From: Candidatus Cloacimonadota bacterium
GTDB taxonomy: Bacteria; Cloacimonadota; Cloacimonadia; Cloacimonadales; Cloacimonadaceae
DNA: 63,567 nt
Direction of reading: 5' to 3'
Assembly: GCA_028706475.1 (NCBI GenBank)
Contig: JAQWBI010000005.1
Coordinates: 1 to 63,567, forward strand
Under the pieces are notes generated by a model, which did not search any database, was not told where the DNA came from, and was given only the letters and a program-made list of their open reading frames with translations. Below are positions 1 through 8,154 of this stretch, in pieces. Each line of letters starts with the position of its first letter. Position 1 is the stretch's first letter. The translations under genes were made by a program, and so were the position numbers.

Positions 1-67
1 CACTGCGAGCGTCCTTCGATTTCAGTCGCTGCACGCCATATCCTTGCTCTGACTTAATCTTGTCCAT
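1..67 (-). CDS. 5' end of an unidentified gene (partial)
   Basis: Reading leftward from 67, an ATG follows a good Shine-Dalgarno (AAGGAGA) at a spacing of six bases and opens a frame that stays open to the window edge. Only 22 codons are visible (MDKIKSEQGYG..., ending ...KSKDARS), too little to assign a family. No signal peptide is apparent, so a cytoplasmic protein is more likely. A weak promoter-like pair (TTGTTA, 17 bases, TATCAT) lies upstream on the same strand. Confidence 0.6.
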   Translation of the reverse strand, partial: MDKIKSEQGYGVQRLKSKDARS

Positions 68-149
68 AAGAGTCTCCTTATTTCTGATAGCTTACTCCTA
101 TGGTCATATGATACAAACTTAAAATAACCTTAACAACAACCTAATACAG

Positions 150-179
150 AACCCCGGATACTCTTCGGGGTTTTTTGTT
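150..179 (+). terminator. Intrinsic terminator, + orientation
   Basis: AACCCCG (150-156) pairs with CGGGGTT (166-172) around a nine-base loop and runs into six Ts. No + strand gene precedes it in the window and the neighbouring gene reads away leftward, so it may end a short untranslated transcript. The opposite strand has no T run. Confidence 0.7.
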
Positions 180-204
180 AGAGGATTCGACAGGTCTCCT
201 TCGG

Positions 205-345
205 AAGGTTGAATGTTCCGCTTCGCGTCACTGTTGAAACGGCCTTCGGCCTGTTGAACGCTCAGGCTTCGCCTTCGCTGTTGAGCGGTACTGTAGTGCT
301 GCAGTGTTGCAGTGCTGCGGTTCTGCAGTTGATGGTATTGCTGGA
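205..345. repeat. Degenerate low-complexity repeat block
   Basis: Short units related to CTGTTGAAACGG recur (for example 228-240, 250-260 and 278-288), followed by CTGCAGTG/GCTGCGG-type units (about 298-330). A 72-codon reading frame crosses the block but has no ribosome site and no protein-like composition. I treat the stretch from about 180 to 460 as non-coding. Confidence 0.4.
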
Positions 346-464
346 GTGTAGCTCATGCCTCCGGCACGTTCTCGTTATTGCAGCTCTCCTGAGGTGTCAA
401 AGTGCAGAGATCAAATGTCAACCCTGAGGGGGTTTTGGGGACTCCGGCCAACCACCCTTCAAAA

Positions 465-491
465 ATCTGCGTGATCTGCGTAATCTGCGTG
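465..491. repeat. Three tandem 9-mers
   Basis: ATCTGCGTG, ATCTGCGTA and ATCTGCGTG stand head to tail immediately before the first copy of the dispersed palindromic repeat. Confidence 0.7.
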
Positions 492-500
492 CTATTCCAA

Positions 501-576
501 GCAGTGCCGAACTGGATATAAAGCCGTTATCAAGCAGTGGTCACTCGATGATAACCCGATGATATCTGCTTCATAT
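501..576 (+). repeat. Dispersed palindromic intergenic repeat, copy 1
   Basis: One of five related elements of about 73 bp in this window. Shared features are a left GCAGTGCCGAA edge, GATATAA, GTTATCA, a central GTGGTCACTCGA, then TGATAAC, GATATC and TGCTTC. The GATAT/GTTATCA arm is complementary to the TGATAAC/GATATC arm, so it can fold into an imperfect hairpin. It contains no open frame. Confidence 0.8.
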
Positions 577-621
577 CAAGAGGAAGCAAAAAGCATCAAT
601 GTGGAAACTTGCACATTTTGC

Positions 622-649
622 TTGACACGATATCATCGCAATTTATGTT
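622..649 (+). promoter_or_regulatory. Sigma-70-type promoter of the rimP-nusA-infB operon
   Basis: TTGACA (622-627), 16 bases, TATGTT (644-649). Transcription would start near 656, about 215 bases before rimP, leaving a structured leader. Confidence 0.6.
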
Positions 650-655
650 GTCTCA

Positions 656-871
656 AATAGTAGATTCCGCCCAAGATGGCGGCTAAGTTGTTATGGTTCC
701 CGCATTTGCGGTTTTGATAGCTACAAGGGTTAGCTATTTTTTTTGATGTGAAACAGATGTGTTTGCGCTCATGGGGACTTGCTCTCCGGGCACAGTCACA
801 AGAGATTTACCGAGTATTTGCCGGTAGAATGGATATGAACAGCGGTTTTTCCGCAAAGATTAGAGGTTTAT
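656..871 (+). promoter_or_regulatory. Structured leader of the rimP-nusA operon
   Basis: Between the promoter and rimP are small hairpins (CCGCC/GGCGG at 668-682, CCGCA/TGCGG near 700-711), then an intrinsic terminator (717-744), then a GCGG/CCGC hairpin at 842-854 just before the ribosome site AGAGG (862-866). The layout suggests premature termination that must be overcome for operon expression. NusA, encoded second in the operon, is the natural candidate regulator, but that is inference. I could not match the leader to a known riboswitch. Confidence 0.45.
717..744 (+). terminator. Intrinsic terminator inside the rimP leader (possible attenuator)
   Basis: ATAGCTA (717-723) pairs with TAGCTAT (731-737) around CAAGGGT and is followed by eight Ts. 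It lies between the operon promoter and its first gene. Confidence 0.65.
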
Positions 872-1351
872 TTGCAATACTTTAGAACTCAGATTGAAGA
901 CATCGCCAAGAAGATCTGCGCAGAAATGCATCTTGCCCTGTACGACATTGATGAAAAGATGAGCGGCAAGGGGCGGATCATCATAGTGTACCTTACCAAG
1001 ATCGGCGGAGTAACGCTGGATGAGTGTGCCCGTTTCAGCCGGGCTCTGAGTGATGAGTTGGAGACCTTTGATCTGATTCCGGAGCGCTATTTTCTGGAAG
1101 TGTCCTCTCCCGGTTTGGAGCGACCGCTAAAGCTGAAGAGTCACTGGGTGAGTGCCATCAATGAGAAAGTGGCGGTTCAATATAGCGAAGAGGAAGAGAA
1201 GCGCTCTGTGATGGGTACTTTGCTGGAGGTAAATCAGGATACCGTGGTTTTGGACGATCGCGGGGAGCGGATCGAGATTGCACTGAAATCGATCTCCAGA
1301 GCCAAAACAGTATATTTGGGAATAGTCCGAGGTGAGAACAATGAACGCTAA
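872..1351 (+). CDS. rimP: Ribosome maturation factor RimP
   Basis: RimP assists late maturation of the 30S subunit in the cytoplasm. The 159-residue product has the usual family length and carries the hallmark VSSPGLERPL segment at the end of the N-terminal domain, followed by the small SH3-like C-terminal domain. The start is a TTG preceded by AGAGG at a spacing of five bases. No ATG nearby fits better. It is the first gene of a long operon and overlaps nusA by eleven bases. The rimP-nusA order is very widely conserved and supports the assignment. Confidence 0.93.
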   Translation: MQYFRTQIEDIAKKICAEMHLALYDIDEKMSGKGRIIIVYLTKIGGVTLDECARFSRALSDELETFDLIPERYFLEVSSPGLERPLKLKSHWVSAINEKVAVQYSEEEEKRSVMGTLLEVNQDTVVLDDRGERIEIALKSISRAKTVYLGIVRGENNER

Positions 1352-2579
1352 TATTCTGGATGCGGTTATCAAGCTGGCCGCGATCAAACAGTTGGATGGA
1401 GCTTTGATCCAAGAGATCATCGTGGAATCCATCACAAATACTTTGTCCAAGAAATTGGGGCCTGAAAACGAACTGGAAGTATATATCGATGAAGCGGTGA
1501 GCGGCATAAAGGTTCGCTTTAAATGCCAGGTGGTGGAATTGGAAAATGAACTAGGCGAGATATCTTTGACCGATGCCCGGGCAGACTTTGATCCCCGCGC
1601 TCAGTTAGGCGATTACATCCAAAAAGAGATGTCGCTGTATGAGTTCGAGCCCAAATTGGTAAAAACAGCGCAAAAGATTATTCAAGATCGTATCCGCAAT
1701 CTGGAAGATGAAAAGATACAGAACGACTTCAATAAACAGAAGCACACTATCGTCTCCGGAAAGATAAAATCCATCGACGAAAACAACGGCGGATACCGCA
1801 TAGACTTCAGCTACACAGATGCGCTATTGCCGCTGGACGAACAGATTGAGAACGAATTTTACCGTGTGGGCGACAATATCAAAGCCTACGTGACCAATAT
1901 CCGCAATGGAAATAAAGGTGTGACGGTGATCCTCTCCCGCACGAATCCTGAATTTGTGAAAAAGCTGTTCGAAGCGGAGATCCCCTCCATATTCAACGGT
2001 AAGATGCACATCCGCAAGATCGTGAGAGAGCCCGGAATCCGCACCAAAGTGGAATTGGAAAGCATGGATGAGAGCTTGGACCCCATCACAGAATGCGTGG
2101 GCCCAAAAGGTACCAGAATCGACAGTATCCGCAGAGAACTGCACGGCGAACAGATCGACATCGTGGTACATAGCGAAGACATGGAACAGATGGTTCAAAA
2201 CGCCCTGGGCATCAGCAATGCCAAGCGCGTGGTGGTCGAACGCGGCCGCGCCGCTAGTGTGATCGTGGATGAAGCGGACAAAGTGGTGGCCATAGGCAAG
2301 CAAGGCAAGAACGTGCGTTTGGCTGCCAAGCTTACCGGACTCAAAATCGACATCTTTACCAGCGAAGAATATGAAGAAAAGATGTCCAAAGAACGTCGCA
2401 CCGTAAGCCATATCACCGAACTGGACGGAGTAAGTCCCAAGATTGCCGAAGTGTTGCGCAATGCAGGATATACAAGTGTTCAGGATATCTTCCAGGCCTC
2501 TGTGAATGAACTGGCATCCCTGGAAGGCATGGGCCAGAAAACAGCGGAAAAGCTGAAGGAAGCTGCTAAGTATTTCTAA
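1341..2579 (+). CDS. nusA: Transcription termination/antitermination factor NusA
   Basis: NusA binds RNA polymerase and nascent RNA and modulates pausing, termination and antitermination. The 412-residue product has the N-terminal polymerase-binding domain (about 1-125), an S1 domain (about 130-200), two KH domains (about 205-345; GPKGTRI and GKQGKNVRLA are the two GxxG-type loops) and one C-terminal helix-hairpin-helix segment ending ...GMGQKTAEKLKEAAKYF. The ATG at 1341 has AGGTGAG upstream. An in-frame GTG at 1332 lies inside that ribosome site and is unlikely. It overlaps rimP and touches ylxR (TAATG), so coupled translation is likely. The gene could also control its own leader. Confidence 0.95.
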   Translation: MNANILDAVIKLAAIKQLDGALIQEIIVESITNTLSKKLGPENELEVYIDEAVSGIKVRFKCQVVELENELGEISLTDARADFDPRAQLGDYIQKEMSLYEFEPKLVKTAQKIIQDRIRNLEDEKIQNDFNKQKHTIVSGKIKSIDENNGGYRIDFSYTDALLPLDEQIENEFYRVGDNIKAYVTNIRNGNKGVTVILSRTNPEFVKKLFEAEIPSIFNGKMHIRKIVREPGIRTKVELESMDESLDPITECVGPKGTRIDSIRRELHGEQIDIVVHSEDMEQMVQNALGISNAKRVVVERGRAASVIVDEADKVVAIGKQGKNVRLAAKLTGLKIDIFTSEEYEEKMSKERRTVSHITELDGVSPKIAEVLRNAGYTSVQDIFQASVNELASLEGMGQKTAEKLKEAAKYF

Positions 2580-2812
2580 TGACAAATATGAATAGTAAAG
2601 CCGGACACATCCCCATTCGCAGCTGTGTAATCTGCAAGACAAAGCGGGCACAGAAAGAGCTGCTGGGCTTCATGATGATGCCCTCGGGGATCGTGTATGA
2701 CCTCGCTCGCCGGCTGCAAGGGCGCAAGCAGTATGTGTGCCCCTCCAGGGAATGCGTTGCCCTATTGCCCAAATGGCAGAAAAGACGCGCAAAAGGGAGG
2801 TCAGCGAAATGA
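2579..2812 (+). CDS. ylxR: YlxR-family (DUF448) RNA-binding protein
   Basis: A small basic protein of 77 residues. It opens with the family's RSCVICKTKR-like cysteine segment and contains LQGRKQYVC, the equivalent of the GRGAYVC motif. YlxR homologues are small nucleic-acid-binding proteins encoded between nusA and infB in many bacteria, and their exact role is not settled. The start shares the A of the nusA stop (TAATG). An alternative ATG at 2588 would shorten it by three residues. The stop overlaps the next gene (ATGA). Confidence 0.85.
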   Translation: MTNMNSKAGHIPIRSCVICKTKRAQKELLGFMMMPSGIVYDLARRLQGRKQYVCPSRECVALLPKWQKRRAKGRSAK

Positions 2813-3126
2813 CAGAGCTGAATCCCAAGATATTGAATCTGATGCAGTTTGCCCGTAAGGCAGGGAAACTGGTGGCGGGAGTGGATGCCTGCATAAGAGG
2901 CATGCATCACAGGCATATACACTTGATTGTGATAGCCGGAGATACCTCGGAGCGTACCGCAGAACGGATTCGCTACGAGATCAAAGAAGACGGTAACAAG
3001 TTGCTGATTATCCGCGCAGGAGAACAGGCAGAGATAAGCGCTGCTTTGGGATTGCCCGTCACCGGAGTGTTTGGCATCAGCGACAAAAATTTTGCTGCCA
3101 AGATGATCGAATATTGGCAGGCGTGA
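2809..3126 (+). CDS. L7Ae/L30e-family ribosomal-type RNA-binding protein (YlxQ-like)
   Basis: A 105-residue protein of the L7Ae/L30e/S12e fold. ILNLMQFARKAGKLVAG near the N-terminus and GLPVTGVFGISDKNFAAKM near the end are characteristic. Family members bind kink-turn RNA. The bacterial YlxQ version sits in the nusA-infB operon, as here. I chose the ATG at 2809, which overlaps the ylxR stop and follows a strong GGGAGG. A longer frame starting at 2737 has no ribosome site and lies inside ylxR. It overlaps nothing functional downstream, because infB begins 12 bases after its stop. Confidence 0.87.
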   Translation: MTELNPKILNLMQFARKAGKLVAGVDACIRGMHHRHIHLIVIAGDTSERTAERIRYEIKEDGNKLLIIRAGEQAEISAALGLPVTGVFGISDKNFAAKMIEYWQA

Positions 3127-3137
3127 GTGGAGGAACC

Positions 3138-5768
3138 TTGCAGATACGAGTACATGAATTAGCCAAGGAACTCAAGATCAGTACAATGGCTCTAAAAAAG
3201 CATCTTACAGATCTGGGTGTGGTAACTAAAAGCCACATGAGCTTTATCGAAGAAGAAGTCGCGGATAAAATCCGTGCAAAATACAACGAACAGGTTGATG
3301 CCGAAAAAAGAGCGGAAAAAGACCGTAAAAAACTGATTGAACTGCGCCAGCAGGCAAGGAAAAGCGAAGCTAAGGCCGCTGCCAAGGCAGAAGAAATAGT
3401 ACCTACCGAACCGGAACCGGTACCTGAAGTAGAAGAGCCTAAAACGGAAAAAGCCAAACGAACCAAGAAAGCTGCCAAGTCAGATGAGCCCGAAGCAGAA
3501 GCAGAAGATACCGCTATAGCGGAAGAAAGTTCCGAAGCTCCTATGGTACCTGCAGAAAGCATTACTCCGGAAGAAGCCAAACCATCGTATCAGGAATTGC
3601 AGGAACAGAAAGCCCGCGAAGAAGTAAAAAAGAAGCGTGAATCCCTGGATATCCGCGTGCCTTATAAGCAGGCTACTCCGCCTCCAAAGGCCAGAGAGAG
3701 CAAGAGTAAAGCGGTGGAGAAACCCCGCAAAAGCCGTGCAACAGCCACCCACACTCCCCCTCCCTCTCCACCCGTGGTGATTCCGGAGAAAAAGGAGATC
3801 GAAAAGAAGTTTGGCAAGGCTAAACCCGTTCACGATGAACTGGGCGAAAAGAGTAAGCACAAAAAAGCTCTGCTCTCCAGTAAAAAGGGTAAAATCAAGG
3901 TTTTGGAACCCACAGAAGTTGACGAAGCCGTAATCTCCAGAAACATCAAGAAAGTGATGCAGAAAACCACGAAGCGCAAAAAGTATCATCGAGAAGCGCA
4001 AGTAGTGGAAGACAACAGCAGTGAGATCATCATTCGCGAATTCACTTCGGTGTCCGAGCTGGCCAAGATCATGAATGTATCTCCCAGCGAGATTATCTCA
4101 AAGTTCTTTATGATGGGGCAGCTTGTTACCATGAACCAGCGTTTGGATCGGGATTCATTGGAGATGATTTGCGATGAGTTCAAGGTAGATTTCCGCTTTG
4201 AAGATGAGTATGGCTCAGAGCTTATTGAACAAGAAATGGACAAATATGCTGATGTTCCCGAAGTGCCCAGGCCTCCTGTGGTTACTATTATGGGTCACGT
4301 GGACCACGGTAAGACCTCGATTCTGGATTATATCCGCAATGAAAACATCGTAGCCGGAGAATCCGGAGGCATCACTCAGCACATCGGTGCCTATCAGATA
4401 GAAATAAACAACTATAAAATAACTTTCCTGGATACCCCCGGTCACGAAGCATTCACCGCTATGCGTGCCCGTGGCGCCAATGTTACAGATATCGCCGTGA
4501 TCGTGGTTGCCGCTTCCGAAGGGGTGAAACCTCAGACCCGCGAAGCTATCGACCATGCCCGTGCAGCAGGAGTCTCGCTCATTATTGCGATTAATAAAAT
4601 TGATTTGCCTGAAGCGAATGTAGATAAAACCATCGCTGATCTGCTGGAAGCTGGCGTTTATCTGGAACAATACGGCGGTGATGTACCATGGTGCAAAACT
4701 TCCACCGTGACCGGAGAAGGCATCCTGAATCTGATAGAATTGATCCTTTTGACAGCGGAGATGCTGGATCTGAAAGCGAAAGAGAACATTCCGGCAGAAG
4801 CTATTGTAGTGGAAGCGCAGAAAGACTCCCGCATGGGATCAGTAGCTACCATCCTGATGCAACAGGGAACCCTAAGACGAGGTGATATAATCGTTTGCGG
4901 CGCAGTTAGCGGTAGAGTTCGGCGTATGGAGAATGCGAGCGGTCTGGAAATGAAAACGCTATACCCCAGCGATGTGGCACGAATCTACGGTTTATCCGAT
5001 ACACCCAAGGCTGGTGACGTCCTGAACCAGGTGGATAGTGAGAGAACTGCGCGGGCAATTTCGACCGAGCGTCAGCAAATCCGCATGGAACGAGAGAAAT
5101 ACCAGAACAAATCCAGTCTGCAAAACATCTTTGCCCGCATCAAAGAAGAGCAGGTAAACACATTGAACATAATCCTGAAGACAGATACGGACGGCTCGGC
5201 TGAGGCAATAGCGGATAGCTTGCAAAAACTTGCTAATGAGGAAGTATCGGTTAAAATTATTCACAAGAGCGTGGGTGGTATCTCCGAAACTGACGTATCA
5301 CTAGCTTCGGCTTCGGATGCCATCATCTTGGGATTCCATGTTCGTGCTACTCAACAAGCTCGTCGCCTGGCGGAAGATGAAGGAGTTCAAATACAGCTCT
5401 ATCAGGTAATCTACGATGCCATAGACGATATCACGGCAGCTCTGGAAGGAATGCTGGCTCCCACGATTGAAGAACAAAATATAGGCAGCGCCACAGTAAA
5501 ACAAGTGTATAAGATCAAAAAGCTTGGTACCATCGCCGGTTGTCAGGTGGATCGCGGAGTGATCCAAAGCAATTGTCTGGTACGTATATATCGCAACGAT
5601 GTGCTGATTAACGAAGCCAAGCTAAGCTCTTTGAGGCATTATAGCAACGATGTGAAAGAAGTCCGTGCGGGTTCCGATTGCGGCATCACTCTGGAAAACT
5701 TCTCCGACATCAAAGAAGGCGACGTTTTTGAAGCATACATCGAACAAGAGGTAGCCAAGAAACTCTGA
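3138..5768 (+). CDS. infB: Translation initiation factor IF-2
   Basis: IF-2 is the GTPase that places initiator tRNA on the 30S subunit and promotes subunit joining. The product has 876 residues. The IF2-N domain starts MQIRVHELAKEL; a long Lys/Glu/Pro/Ala-rich linker follows (about 55-280) and then a second IF2-N domain. The G domain has GHVDHGKT at 386-393, DTPGH and NKID. Domains II, III and IV follow. The start is a TTG four bases after GGAGG (3129-3133). An upstream in-frame TTG at 3114 overlaps the previous gene and would precede the conserved N-terminus. The stop overlaps rbfA by ATGA. Confidence 0.96.
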   Translation: MQIRVHELAKELKISTMALKKHLTDLGVVTKSHMSFIEEEVADKIRAKYNEQVDAEKRAEKDRKKLIELRQQARKSEAKAAAKAEEIVPTEPEPVPEVEEPKTEKAKRTKKAAKSDEPEAEAEDTAIAEESSEAPMVPAESITPEEAKPSYQELQEQKAREEVKKKRESLDIRVPYKQATPPPKARESKSKAVEKPRKSRATATHTPPPSPPVVIPEKKEIEKKFGKAKPVHDELGEKSKHKKALLSSKKGKIKVLEPTEVDEAVISRNIKKVMQKTTKRKKYHREAQVVEDNSSEIIIREFTSVSELAKIMNVSPSEIISKFFMMGQLVTMNQRLDRDSLEMICDEFKVDFRFEDEYGSELIEQEMDKYADVPEVPRPPVVTIMGHVDHGKTSILDYIRNENIVAGESGGITQHIGAYQIEINNYKITFLDTPGHEAFTAMRARGANVTDIAVIVVAASEGVKPQTREAIDHARAAGVSLIIAINKIDLPEANVDKTIADLLEAGVYLEQYGGDVPWCKTSTVTGEGILNLIELILLTAEMLDLKAKENIPAEAIVVEAQKDSRMGSVATILMQQGTLRRGDIIVCGAVSGRVRRMENASGLEMKTLYPSDVARIYGLSDTPKAGDVLNQVDSERTARAISTERQQIRMEREKYQNKSSLQNIFARIKEEQVNTLNIILKTDTDGSAEAIADSLQKLANEEVSVKIIHKSVGGISETDVSLASASDAIILGFHVRATQQARRLAEDEGVQIQLYQVIYDAIDDITAALEGMLAPTIEEQNIGSATVKQVYKIKKLGTIAGCQVDRGVIQSNCLVRIYRNDVLINEAKLSSLRHYSNDVKEVRAGSDCGITLENFSDIKEGDVFEAYIEQEVAKKL

Positions 5769-6259
5769 TGAAGAACTATCGCATACCCAGATTGCAGGAA
5801 GAACTGAAGAAGATCTTCAACATCACACTCAGCAAGAAACTGGGGGATCCCATGTTGGCTTGGGTAAACATCACGGATGTAGTGATCTCCAAAGATCTGC
5901 GCTATGCAAAGATATACTTTTCCCATTACAACAATCCCGCCTCGCACAACGAGATCCGGGAGCACCTGATGAAGACAAGCGGATTCTTTAAGAAACAAAT
6001 TGCAGGAGCACAAATTATGAGAACAATACCTGAACTCTCATTCTTCTACGATGATACCGAAGACCGCGCCGCGAAAGTGGAAGCCCTTTTGGCTGGTATC
6101 AAAGACGATTATGACGATGCTGACGATTACGATCCGGACATCGATATCGACGATTATCTTGATGATGATGAATACTATGAGTATGATGACGAAGACCTCG
6201 ACGAAGATGATTATGAAGACTTTGACGATGACGACGACGATGATGATGAGGATGATTGA
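5768..6259 (+). CDS. rbfA: Ribosome-binding factor A with an extreme acidic tail
   Basis: RbfA is a KH-like cold-shock factor that binds immature 30S subunits. Residues 1 to about 110 are a normal RbfA (RIPRLQEELKKIFN at the start, VVISKDLRYAKIYFS in the core, RTIPELSFFYDD near its end). From residue 113 to 163 the protein is almost only Asp, Glu and Tyr, ending in a run of Asp and Glu. The tail is encoded by GAT/GAC-rich sequence without frame disturbance. It overlaps infB by ATGA and is followed closely by the nrnA-like gene. The tail resembles the acidic end of GyrA in this window and may be a lineage feature. Confidence 0.93.
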   Translation: MKNYRIPRLQEELKKIFNITLSKKLGDPMLAWVNITDVVISKDLRYAKIYFSHYNNPASHNEIREHLMKTSGFFKKQIAGAQIMRTIPELSFFYDDTEDRAAKVEALLAGIKDDYDDADDYDPDIDIDDYLDDDEYYEYDDEDLDEDDYEDFDDDDDDDDEDD

Positions 6260-6298
6260 GCTACCCTGTTGAATCACAACGATCACGACATACAATTG

Positions 6299-7285
6299 AT
6301 GAATAAAGACATATCGAGCGACTTCTTTGCCTTGGTGAAAGAGGCTGAGAGCATCGCGTTGACTACTCATATCCATTCGGACGGCGACGGCATGGTGACC
6401 TGCTTTGCCTTGCAGGAGATCATGAAAGCTTCCGGTTTCGACTCTACCATCGTTACCGACGGGGAAGAGCTGGATCGCTATGCTTTCCTGATGCGATACA
6501 CAAAGGTGCAAGCTTTTCACGAAGACATGGACTTTGGGCTGGTGATTGTGCTGGATTGCAATAGCTACGACCGCATCGGTAACCGGCATACACTTCTGGA
6601 CAAAGCCCGGAAAGTGGCAGTATTGGATCACCATATGATAGAGCATAATCACATCCCTGCAGATCTGCAACTGGTGGATTACAGCTATCCTTCGGTGGGA
6701 GCGTTGATCTGGCGCAGTATGCGAGAGACAATTCAAAAGCTGAATCCCGCTGTTCGGAAATATGTGGCAGATTGTGTGTATGTAAGCATTCTGAACGATA
6801 GCAACAACTTTAGTAATGCCAATACCAATGCCACCATGTTCGAGATCTCCGCAGAGCTTGCCCAGGAAGGCATCAAAGCCCACGAGCTGCACATGGCTTA
6901 TCTGCAAAATCACAGTGCCAAAGAAATGCTCTATGTGGGCAGAAGTCTATCCACAATCCGCCTGTTCGAGGATGGCAAGTACCTGTTTCTGCACTCCGAC
7001 AAAGCTTTGGCGGAAGAATTGGATGTGGATCCCTCTGCATATATGAGCGTAACTCGTTGGGTACAGGGCATATCTGGCCTCAGTGCCATCGCTTATTTTC
7101 GTGAAGATGAACCCGGAATGTGGAAAATATCGCTACGTTCTTTAATCCTGGATATGCACGAAGTAGCAGCTCGGCACGGAGGCGGTGGGCATCGCCAAGC
7201 ATCCGGATTGACCTTGATGGGCAGTCTTCAGGAAGTGCAGGAAGTCATTTTGCACGATCTGAAGCAGGCCAATTCCTTATCATGA
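6299..7285 (+). CDS. nrnA: DHH/DHHA1 phosphoesterase, NrnA-like
   Basis: A probable nanoRNase / 3'-phosphoadenosine-5'-phosphate phosphatase. Motif I is HSDGDG, motif II VLDCN, motif III DHH (VLDHHM) and motif IV the NDSNNFSNANT segment. The C-terminal DHHA1 domain carries GGGGHRQASG, the substrate-binding loop. Known family members use Mn2+ to degrade short oligoribonucleotides left by RNases. The ATG at 6299 places motif I about 24 residues in, as usual for the family. A TTG at 6269 would add ten residues, and neither start has a strong ribosome site. The position between rbfA and truB matches the same operon in many Firmicutes and Bacteroidota. Confidence 0.88.
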   Translation: MNKDISSDFFALVKEAESIALTTHIHSDGDGMVTCFALQEIMKASGFDSTIVTDGEELDRYAFLMRYTKVQAFHEDMDFGLVIVLDCNSYDRIGNRHTLLDKARKVAVLDHHMIEHNHIPADLQLVDYSYPSVGALIWRSMRETIQKLNPAVRKYVADCVYVSILNDSNNFSNANTNATMFEISAELAQEGIKAHELHMAYLQNHSAKEMLYVGRSLSTIRLFEDGKYLFLHSDKALAEELDVDPSAYMSVTRWVQGISGLSAIAYFREDEPGMWKISLRSLILDMHEVAARHGGGGHRQASGLTLMGSLQEVQEVILHDLKQANSLS

Positions 7286-8154
7286 ATTCGTTCTTCCTGA
7301 TCGACAAGGAGGCGGGTATCTCCTCCTTCAAAGTGATTAGTTCCCTACGCAAGATATTGGGCATCCGCAAGATAGGGCATAGCGGCACCCTTGATCCATT
7401 TGCCACTGGACTCCTAATCTGCGCTACCGGTCAATATAGCCGATTGTTAAAATACGCTTTATCCCAAGACAAGGTCTATGAAGTGGAGTTACTGCTAGGC
7501 AGCAAGAGCAGTACCGGCGATCCTGAAGGAGAGATCATAGAGGAAACGGAGCTTCCGGAGAGCCTCAGCATTCCTGCCAATCTCGAAACGAAAGTTAGGG
7601 CTCTGCAAGAACTGCCCATTCCGAGATACTCCGCTGTGAAGATTGCAGGTAAGAGGGCATACAGACTTGCCCGGCAGGGGATTGAGGTGGACATGCCCAT
7701 GCGTGAGGTGAAGATACTGGATTTTGAACTCTTGAGCGGAATCGAAGATAAACGCTTGTGCTATCGAGCTAAAGTATCCAAAGGCACTTATATCCGCGCC
7801 CTAAGTGAATACATCGCCGGTGAATTGGGATGTGTGGGAATGACTACTCAGCTTCGCAGATCCGCAATCGCAGACATCAGTGTGGATGAAGCATGCATTG
7901 TGGAAGATCTGGCAAAGGACATACACTCCAAAACGTTTGATGTGCACAGGATACTCCATCATCTACCTGCAATCGAGCTTTCCGAATCGCAGTCAAAGAG
8001 CTTTTTGCATGGTATGAGACTGCCGACAGATGCTGCTGATGCCCCGGATACAGCGATATATTCTGCAAATGGACTCTTTCTGGGTATAGCGAAGGTAGAA
8101 TCCCTTGAGATTATCCCACAATTGGTGATGGACGGAGGCAAGACATGTGCGTAA
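7282..8154 (+). CDS. truB: tRNA pseudouridine(55) synthase
   Basis: TruB converts U55 in the T-loop of tRNAs to pseudouridine. The 290-residue product has the catalytic Asp at position 38 in GHSGTLDPFATG, and the later conserved KVSKGTYIRALSEYIA region. The ATG at 7282 overlaps the preceding stop (ATGA). The longer in-frame opening back to 7120 lies inside the nrnA-like gene and is a shadow. A C-terminal extension after the catalytic domain fits a small PUA-like module. It overlaps ribF by ten bases. Confidence 0.95.
   Translation: MNSFFLIDKEAGISSFKVISSLRKILGIRKIGHSGTLDPFATGLLICATGQYSRLLKYALSQDKVYEVELLLGSKSSTGDPEGEIIEETELPESLSIPANLETKVRALQELPIPRYSAVKIAGKRAYRLARQGIEVDMPMREVKILDFELLSGIEDKRLCYRAKVSKGTYIRALSEYIAGELGCVGMTTQLRRSAIADISVDEACIVEDLAKDIHSKTFDVHRILHHLPAIELSESQSKSFLHGMRLPTDAADAPDTAIYSANGLFLGIAKVESLEIIPQLVMDGGKTCA

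Noticed and set aside
209-427. 72-codon + strand frame before rimP
   Set aside because: Made of degenerate repeats, no ribosome site, composition unlike a protein.
465-491. Tandem 9-mers as a CRISPR array
   Set aside because: Units are contiguous with no spacers and only nine bases long.
717-744. Leader hairpin as a preQ1 riboswitch
   Set aside because: The CTAGCTAC-like string is part of the terminator stem itself, and the A-rich preQ1 tail is missing.
1824-2651. 275-codon - strand frame opposite nusA
   Set aside because: It is the antisense shadow of nusA; no ribosome site, and nusA domains occupy the other strand.
6038-6913. 291-codon - strand frame rich in Ile and Val
   Set aside because: The composition is the complement of the GAT/GAC-rich RbfA tail and the nrnA-like gene; not protein-like.
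7120-7281. Upstream extension of truB
   Set aside because: It lies inside the nrnA-like gene and precedes the conserved TruB start; the ATG at 7282 overlaps the stop in the usual way.
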